From Thalassiosira profunda (lineage: Eukaryota > Bacillariophyta > Thalassiosirophyceae > Thalassiosirales > Thalassiosiraceae), in the NCBI GenBank assembly GCA_036939355.1, contig JALLAP010000622.1, positions 1 through 11,579 of the forward strand: a DNA stretch of 11,579 bases, read 5' to 3'. A program made the translations under genes and the position numbers. The notes beneath the pieces are model-generated. The model worked only from the letters and a program-made list of their open reading frames with translations, was not told the DNA's origin and searched no databases. Shown piece by piece: positions 7,029 through 11,579 of the stretch. Position 1 is the first letter of the stretch. The number at the start of each line of letters is the position of its first letter.

Positions 7029-8315
7029 TCAATCTATGAAAGTTGTTGCTAGCATCGCTCTCTCCTCGGCGAGTATCTCATGCACCCAACTCGGTATCTT
7101 CAACCCGAGCCTCACGTAATCTACTGCATAGTATGCGAGTGCCCGTCGGACCGACGCCGCGGTGAAATATTCCTTCACGTGTGCTGAAGCTTGCGTCTCC
7201 TTTCCAATGTTGCTATCCTTGTGAACAGCCAATTCATCCGAAAGGTGAAAGACCTTTTCGAGAGCCACTGGCAACTTGTTTCCTTTCCCAAGCTTGTCAC
7301 GCAACTTTGCGAGATCTCTGTAAAAGTTGTTGTCCATTTTCCCAACAAAGTCGTATCTATCTATGTGCCGAAACAGGCCTCCACAGAAGACAGACATAGG
7401 GAAAAAATGGATGTTCCATTTCAGCGGAAAGGCATCGACATAGGCGGCAAACAATTGCTTCGGATCCTGTTGTATTTTCTCCGTCAGGGACGTCCCGTTG
7501 AAGACCTCGTTAGGCGAGCAATGCCCCTCCATTCGTCGCCGCAGCTTGTGCACGCATTTGTTGATGTATCCCGAGAGCAATCTCTCCAGCGGATCTCGCA
7601 GCATCACCACTTTGGATACGTTGGAAGACCTCCGTTGCAACGCCCTGTCGTTCAGGTGGCACGGCCGAGGCTGTAGTGAAGGCTCCTTCCCCTCGTTCAG
7701 AAAGCATTGCACATTCCTCCATTGGGTCGTTGCGACCTTCTCGATGGTGCAAAAGTCCACCTGCGGTTCGGCCGTCGACAGGTTGTGCCACGGGGCGTGC
7801 ACCCCCACGCCTTTGGTGCCCCAATCCCGCAGCATCGTAATGAACCACCAAGGAAAGAGGCGAGGAGAAATGTCGTCGCGCGAGAGATGCATTGCTTCAG
7901 AAAGGAGAGCTTTGCTGCAATCCATTCCACCGACACCCGGACCACATATTCTATCTAATGGCAGGGCGCCGAAAGTTTGTTGGTAGGATTGTTGGACGAT
8001 TTCCTCTGCTGCCGATAGCGACGGTGCATCATCCATCAGTGCACCCGGCGGTTGCGACGACGATGCCACCAATCTCCCTATTTGCTCCGCGGTAGAGAGC
8101 GTCGGTGCATCCATCGCCATGTCCGGTGCATGCGACGGCGTCATCAACCTCCCTGTTTGCTCCGCGGTGGAGAGAGTCGGTGCACCCATCAGCTGCTCTT
8201 CCTGTGCACGCGACGACGCCATCAACCTCCCCGATGAGTACGAGCCGTACGCCACAGACACGAACGCGGCCGCGAGGATGATGCCCTGGCGTCGCTGCCC
8301 CGGCGCTGGTGCCAT
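7029..8315 (-). CDS. type II membrane sulfotransferase (carbohydrate sulfotransferase, Sulfotransfer_2-like)
   Basis: This 428-aa protein has the layout of a Golgi carbohydrate sulfotransferase: short basic tail (1-10), signal anchor (GIILAAAFVSVAYGSYSSG, 11-29), repetitive stem (29-106), then a lumenal catalytic domain that moves sulfate from PAPS to a glycan. The 5'-phosphosulfate loop is CTIEKVATTQWRN (189-201) and the 3'-phosphate motif is VVMLRDPLERLLSGYINK (236-253, Arg240 and Ser248), both typical of the HNK-1/chondroitin 4-O family. RYDFVGKMDN (320-329) and YYAVDYVRLGL (395-405) match later family motifs. Possible N-glycosylation sites are Asn178, Asn232 and Asn273. The catalytic Lys in the first loop follows the IEKV form rather than the more common PKVG/PKAG. 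The glycan acceptor is unknown; sulfated mucilage or wall polysaccharide is inferred from algal biology. The start at 8315 gives a complete anchor. The gene converges on the DUF1275 gene with 22 bp between stops. Confidence 0.88.
   Translation of the reverse strand: MAPAPGQRRQGIILAAAFVSVAYGSYSSGRLMASSRAQEEQLMGAPTLSTAEQTGRLMTPSHAPDMAMDAPTLSTAEQIGRLVASSSQPPGALMDDAPSLSAAEEIVQQSYQQTFGALPLDRICGPGVGGMDCSKALLSEAMHLSRDDISPRLFPWWFITMLRDWGTKGVGVHAPWHNLSTAEPQVDFCTIEKVATTQWRNVQCFLNEGKEPSLQPRPCHLNDRALQRRSSNVSKVVMLRDPLERLLSGYINKCVHKLRRRMEGHCSPNEVFNGTSLTEKIQQDPKQLFAAYVDAFPLKWNIHFFPMSVFCGGLFRHIDRYDFVGKMDNNFYRDLAKLRDKLGKGNKLPVALEKVFHLSDELAVHKDSNIGKETQASAHVKEYFTAASVRRALAYYAVDYVRLGLKIPSWVHEILAEERAMLATTFID
7998..8231 (-). 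repeat. three tandem repeats of 25-27 residues in the sulfotransferase stem
   Basis: Units at 8231-8154, 8153-8079 and 8078-7998 encode residues 29-54, 55-79 and 80-106. Each begins GRL(M/V) and ends APTLSTAEQT, APTLSTAEQI or APSLSAAEEI, with a variable middle. The third copy is the most diverged. The consensus is Ser/Thr/Pro/Ala-rich, as expected for an extended, possibly O-glycosylated stem. Confidence 0.88.
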
Positions 8316-8646
8316 TGCGCCGCTCGGGCCGCTTGCTCTACTCTCTCACCCTCCTCTCTGCCTCCGTCGCGCGAGGAGGGGGCGTCGTCGGTAGAGAGGT
8401 TGTCGGCGTCGTCGGGTGCTCTCGCGGGGGTGGAAATGTCCTCTGGTGTCCCCACAGATTGGGTGTCGACACACCTGATGGACATCTTCCACTTTCATTC
8501 CTCCCCTACCTATCACTCTTCACTTCCGCCTGCCTCCGCGTCCCCCTTCGACTATTCGCCTTTGGCGCCTCCACTGTCGAGATGCGCCACAACCCGCTGA
8601 TCGCCGGCACGTGGACCAATCGGGCTGATGTATCTTTTGATATGAA
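8316..8646. promoter_or_regulatory. intergenic region, divergent promoter for sulfotransferase and small TM gene
   Basis: These 331 bp separate the sulfotransferase start (minus) from the probable start of the next plus-strand gene. The segment holds CT-rich tracts at about 8338-8365 and 8480-8545 and a GTCG-rich patch near 8386-8422. A plus-strand frame is open from 8309 through 8650, but its first 90 residues look like noise. Its end (ATG 8582, MRHNPLIAGTWTNRAD) could be a first exon of the next gene. No clear TATA or RNA gene is visible. Confidence 0.35.
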
Positions 8647-9142
8647 ATGAGACGATGGTCCTTATCGGGAGCGGTGGGCGCCGAGCAAAACGACGATGCC
8701 CAGAGAGGCATCAGCGGGGGACGCCGAGCCTCCACCGCCATCACTGCGGCGGAAATAGAAGCAGTGACGACCCTCGAGGACGAGGAGGTCCGCCTGGCCT
8801 TCTTATCCGCACAACTCACCGAGGCGTTTGGGGTGGACTTTGGAGATCCTCGGCGTCACGTGCACCGACTCGTCGTGCCCGTCACGAGCAACTGGGCAAG
8901 AGGAGGCGAATGGGGCAGCGGGCGACCGCGGCGATGATCATCAGATGGAGAGTGGGAGATATGCGCTCGATCCAGCAACGGGATTGGCCCTTCCGGTGGC
9001 GACGCCGGTGGGGAATGGCGAGGGATCCAGGAGGAGATGCGAGTTCTCGCGTTGGCGTTGTTGGCTGTTGTTGTTAGTCTCTACTGTGCTGGGCCTGGCG
9101 GCGGCGGCCATCTTCGTCCTGATTATCCTCCTCTATGACTGA
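8647..9142 (+). CDS. small tail-anchored membrane protein, spliced (tentative model)
   Basis: My model joins 8647-8859 to 8945-9142, giving about 136 aa. The first part has a helical, acidic stretch (ITAAEIEAVTTLEDEEVRLA, then FLSAQLTEAFGVDFGD). The second part has RYALDPATGLALPVATPVGN, then a basic patch (GSRRRCEFSRWRC) and a strongly hydrophobic C-terminal helix (WLLLLVSTVLGLAAAAIFVL) ending five residues later. That is the layout of a tail-anchored protein with a cytosolic domain. The two parts lie in different frames and need an intron (8860-8944) to join. An alternative places the start at 8582 with an extra intron 8630-8703 (GTATCT donor, CCCAG acceptor), giving 133 aa. I recognise no family. 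The first-part stop at 8935-8937 and the hydrophobic tail in the next frame are the reasons for proposing splicing. Two unrelated small frames are the main alternative. Confidence 0.4.
8860..8944 (+). other. 85-nt tentative intron, phase 0
   Basis: The donor is CAC|GTGCAC at 8860 and the acceptor ATCATCAG|ATG at 8944. Its size fits the 66- and 81-nt introns in neighbouring genes. Removing it joins the acidic helical part and the membrane tail in frame. Other GT sites at 8872, 8875 and 8881 share the phase, so the donor is uncertain. Confidence 0.35.
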
Positions 9143-9243
9143 ATTGCAAGAGACGTAACCAATCGCTCAGAATTTCGAAAGCATTATTTTATGCAAAATC
9201 GAGGGACCAATCCCCGGTTGTGTCTCACAATCTTGACGTCAGG

Positions 9244-10466
9244 ATGGACCCAAACAACGAAGCAGACGATGACGGTAGCGTGGATTCGGAATCGTCAGAG
9301 ACAACACTGGACGAAGAGCTCGTGGAGCAGAATGAGCATCGTTTCCTTGATATGGGGTATGATGCCGATAGAGCATTTCACTCGGCAGTGGTGCAAACTC
9401 AGCTGATGCAGGAGACTTCACGGCTCTCTCGGTACGTTGGAGATTCCAAGGATCTTACTGAATCGGGCGAAGCTGTTTGGCTGATAATTGGCCTGAATGG
9501 GGATCCGCACGTGCACGAATACGAATTGTATCCACATTGGAAGCAGTTTGCGGCGACATTGGCTTCGGTGCCAATACCTGCTAGTGGCACTGGTTGCGTC
9601 AATCTTGTACTGCATTCACTACCGTTGGAGAGCACAGTACGCGACGCGTTGCTTGAGGCGTTCAAGTCTGCCCCCCTTCGCTTGCTGGTGATCACGAACC
9701 CCGACACTGGGGACGAAACGACGAGCTTTCTTGTTAATGCTCTCGAGGCCCTCACTACCGTTGTTGAAGTCGATATACGCGACCAACACCTTGATCTCGA
9801 GCGTGCATCATCCCTTGTTCGACATGCAAGAGAGCACCCAACAGTCAAACATTTTTGCCTAAATCAGTGCGGAATTGGTCCAAACAATGCTTTGCTTGAC
9901 GGCATTGTCCCAGAGCTTCTTGGAAGCTTGAAGGAAGTCGACCTTCGGCATAACAGCATGGGAACGTACGGCGCTGAGCTCATTTCAAAGTCGCAAGCAA
10001 CCCCGCTCTCAACTACTTGCGCCTAGATGGAAATGTCTTCGATGATGGTGATGCCGGAGTCATCGCATCCTCGCTGAGGACGAATAATCACCTGCGTCAT
10101 CTCTATCTCCGAGACAATCGACTCACCGACGTGGGCCTTTCTGCCCTGGCCAGAGCAGTCCTCAATATGGACACAATGAATGCATTGCATTGCTCCAACC
10201 ACACGTGTTGGATTAACGCTGACGGACCCCTGTTGTCAAACATAAACACCGCCGAGGACCCTGCATTCAACCGGATATCAAAAATCATGGTTTGTTTACC
10301 AACTGACCCTCGCCACATCGCAGGTGTGCCATTCAAAGCTATCCCGAGAGTACTGACCATCCTTCACGGCGCTGGAACAATGGACTCAAACAGATGTATC
10401 ATGTTGGGCTCAGCGTATAGGTTTATACGAGAGTGGAGCGGCCTGTTATTCAACAAGCCTCACTAA
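9244..10466 (+). CDS. leucine-rich-repeat (ribonuclease-inhibitor-like) protein, frameshifted near 9990
   Basis: The start is taken at ATG 9244 (MDPNNEADDD); the frame is open upstream to a GTG at 9220 but lacks another ATG. Residues 1-30 are acidic, followed by an N-terminal domain I do not recognise (to about 195). RNI-type leucine-rich repeats follow: VKHFCLNQCGIG, LKEVDLRHNSMGTYGAELI, LNYLRLDGNVFDDGDAGVIA and LRHLYLRDNRLTDVGLSALA. The reading frame is broken: frame 1 gives GAELISK to 9990 and stops at 10024-10026, while frame 0 continues VASNPALNYLRLDGN from 9990 to the stop at 10466. The repeat pattern runs without a gap across the switch, so one base is missing there. Joined length would be about 407 aa. 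The last 60 residues (IPRVLTIL, then YRFIREWSGLLF) form a non-LRR tail. Such proteins are protein-binding; the partner is unknown. This is either a sequencing indel or a recent pseudogene. No signal peptide or membrane span is visible. Confidence 0.78.
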
Positions 10467-10510
10467 ATAATGCATGGTGATAGCCCAACCTTCCTTGCTG
10501 ACCTCCTATC

Positions 10511-11510
10511 TCATGCCAACTTCGAGAGGTGGTCCTGCCCTACCAAAAAGCCCGTGTACGCCGAAAGGATGTGCCACACCGAATGCCAAAAGATCTGTGC
10601 AGAGAGAATGGGCACGTGACATTGAGCGCTCTTGCAGAGACAGAGATTCAACGAAACGAGATGAAGGCAACTCACGTAGGGATACCCAAACTCCCACACC
10701 CAGCACAAAGAAAGGCTCAGCATCGCACCCCCCGCGGCCACCACCGCCTCGAGTGGCACTGACGTAATTCCCGCCTGTATCATGTACACTCCCCCCGTAA
10801 TCAACGCTGAGCCGGCGCAGAAATAATCGATCAGCAGTGCCAGCCGCACCTCGCTCCGATTTTTGCCAAACTCCAGCTGGGTGTAATGATAGACGNTAAT
10901 CGATCAGCAGTGCCAGCCGCACCTCGCTCCGATTTTTGCCAAACTCCAGCTGGGTGTAATGATAGACGAAGCTGACGATCCCGGCCAGCTCAGTCAATCC
11001 CCCGTAGAACCAATCGCCCTTCCATCCGAGCCACAATCCCGCTGCGGCGTAAAAGAAGTTGGTTGCCAAGAACGCTTGACCGACAGTTGTGCGCGGAGTT
11101 GCAGGATGCAGGTCTGCGTAAGACAATCCCCACCCGCCGGTGGCCTCGTCGACTGCCTCTGCGATTTGGAGGAGGGGTCCAAAAGAATCCGAATTGATGT
11201 CTTGCGGCCTTCCATATTTTGCAAAGGAGGAGGAGCCGGGGAGGTCCTGCCGCCAGTTGAAGGGTCCAAGCCCCAATCCTAACTCATCATCGACTTCGCT
11301 CTCTGATTCTTCTCCATCGTTTGCAAACAGGTGTGTTGTCGCTTGTCGGCTGCGGGGAGTTTGGTGTACGTGACGTGCACGTCTCCGCCTCGCGATCGAC
11401 GCCGACGGCGGAACGAATGTTGCCGCATGGCGATGGGGCGCCGAAGAAAACGCGAGGGAGGCATCTGGGCACACCGCCAGCGCGAGGATTAGGAGGGGGC
11501 GCGGCGGCAT
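10511..11510 (-). CDS. plastid-targeted CREST-like (ceramidase/PAQR-type) membrane protein, spliced
   Basis: The start at 11510 opens a signal peptide (PLLILALAVCPDASLA) with an ASLA|FSSAP cleavage motif, like the ASAFAP signal of diatom plastid preproteins. A basic, Ser/Thr-rich transit segment follows (21-60), then LFANDGEE and an acidic stretch. The mature part has about five hydrophobic spans: 143-162, 168-188, 197-220, 229-247 and 254-273. It shows SFVYH (Ser180, His184), LLIDYF (Asp204) and FWHSVWHIL (His258, His262). This S-x3-H, D, H-x3-H set is the metal-site signature of the CREST superfamily (alkaline ceramidases, PAQR receptors, Per1, TMEM8). CREST proteins usually have seven helices, so two appear to be missing. 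Two corrections are needed: collapsing the duplicated 72 bp around the N at 10896 restores the frame, and removing the intron 10595-10675 joins EFGYPY to IFWHSVWH. The corrected length is 281 aa. A hydrolase role, perhaps lipid amide or acyl hydrolysis in plastid membranes, is inferred only from the signature. Confidence 0.72.
10595..10675 (-). other. 81-nt intron, phase 0, frame-preserving
   Basis: On the minus strand the donor is CCCTAC|GTGAGT at 10675, a near-consensus site, and the acceptor is TTCTCTCTGCACAG|ATC ending at 10595, with a good pyrimidine tract. The intron is 27 codons long with no in-frame stop, so a retained copy would insert 27 residues between the fourth and fifth membrane spans. 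Splicing places the last helix with its H-x3-H motif directly after EFGYPY. Confidence 0.82.
10824..10968. repeat. 72-bp perfect direct duplication flanking one N (assembly artefact)
   Basis: Positions 10824-10895 and 10897-10968 are identical over 72 bp and are separated by a single N at 10896. The extra 73 bases shift the frame of the CREST-like gene; using one copy restores an open frame reading LLIDYFCAG. A scaffold gap whose two contig ends overlap and were joined with a placeholder N explains this better than biology. Confidence 0.93.
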
Positions 11511-11579
11511 GGCACGTCGGTGGGTGGGGGAAGGGGTGCTGGGGGGAGAGGACGCCGACAGAAATCTGAGGAAGTTAAC
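11511..11579. promoter_or_regulatory. 5' flank of the CREST-like gene
   Basis: These 69 bp lie upstream of the minus-strand start at 11510 and should hold part of its 5' leader or promoter. They are rich in G on the plus strand (C on the coding strand). I see no specific site. Confidence 0.3.

Noticed and set aside
7191..7676. 161-codon plus-strand frame
   Set aside because: It is antisense to the sulfotransferase catalytic domain, where the minus-strand PAPS motifs clearly mark the real frame.
9985..9993. programmed ribosomal frameshift in the LRR gene
   Set aside because: No classical slippery heptamer or obvious downstream structure; a single missing base is simpler.
10506..10895. C-terminal continuation of the minus-strand frame past the N (RLSLHPAGVW onward)
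   Set aside because: It is an out-of-frame reading of the duplicated 72 bp and the sequence beyond it; the true frame continues as DYFCAG after collapsing the repeat.
1..11579. mobile element, CRISPR array, tRNA or rRNA genes
   Set aside because: I found no transposase motifs, long terminal or spaced repeats, or cloverleaf/rRNA sequence; the only long repeat is the artefact around 10896.

Overview
The window is nuclear DNA from a gene-dense eukaryotic alga, most likely a diatom; a Thalassiosira-like centric diatom is my guess and is not proven. Three things point that way. There are short GT-AG introns of 66-85 nt. The proteins are eukaryotic in type: a spliceosomal U-box cyclophilin, a Golgi-type sulfotransferase and a two-domain mercaptopyruvate sulfurtransferase. 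One protein (10511-11510) starts with a signal peptide followed by an ASAFAP-like Phe motif and a basic, Ser/Thr-rich stretch, the plastid-import signal of algae with red secondary plastids. Two N characters (2597 and 10896) show this is draft assembly, so broken genes must be read with caution.

Layout: 1-274 has no convincing gene. 275-1567 (-) is a PPIL2-like U-box/cyclophilin protein whose cyclophilin domain has lost its first two-thirds. Diverging from it at 1964-2689 (+) is a proline-rich, probably disordered protein with RSxSxP-like motifs. 2946-4268 (+) is a 3-mercaptopyruvate sulfurtransferase with a mitochondrial-looking presequence. 4483-5532 (+) is a DUF1749-type alpha/beta hydrolase with one 66-nt intron and an intact Ser-Asp-His triad. 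5834-7006 (+) is a YoaK/DUF1275-like membrane protein with a signal peptide and an internal tandem repeat. Its 3' end lies 22 bp from the 3' end of 7029-8315 (-), a type II membrane sulfotransferase with three repeats in its stem. 8647-9142 (+) is a weaker model for a small tail-anchored protein with at least one intron. 9244-10466 (+) is a leucine-rich-repeat protein broken by a one-base frameshift near 9990. Convergent with it, 10511-11510 (-) is a plastid-targeted membrane protein with the S-x3-H / D / H-x3-H signature of the CREST hydrolase superfamily. That gene carries an 81-nt intron and is interrupted by a 72-bp duplication around an N, almost certainly an assembly artefact.

The genes do not form a pathway or an operon-like unit; this looks like an ordinary compact algal locus of alternating strands. 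The most interesting items are the compact five-helix CREST-like plastid protein with its frame-preserving intron, the PPIL2 homologue without a cyclophilin catalytic core, and the repeat-bearing stem of the sulfotransferase. I found no CRISPR array, transposon, tRNA or rRNA.
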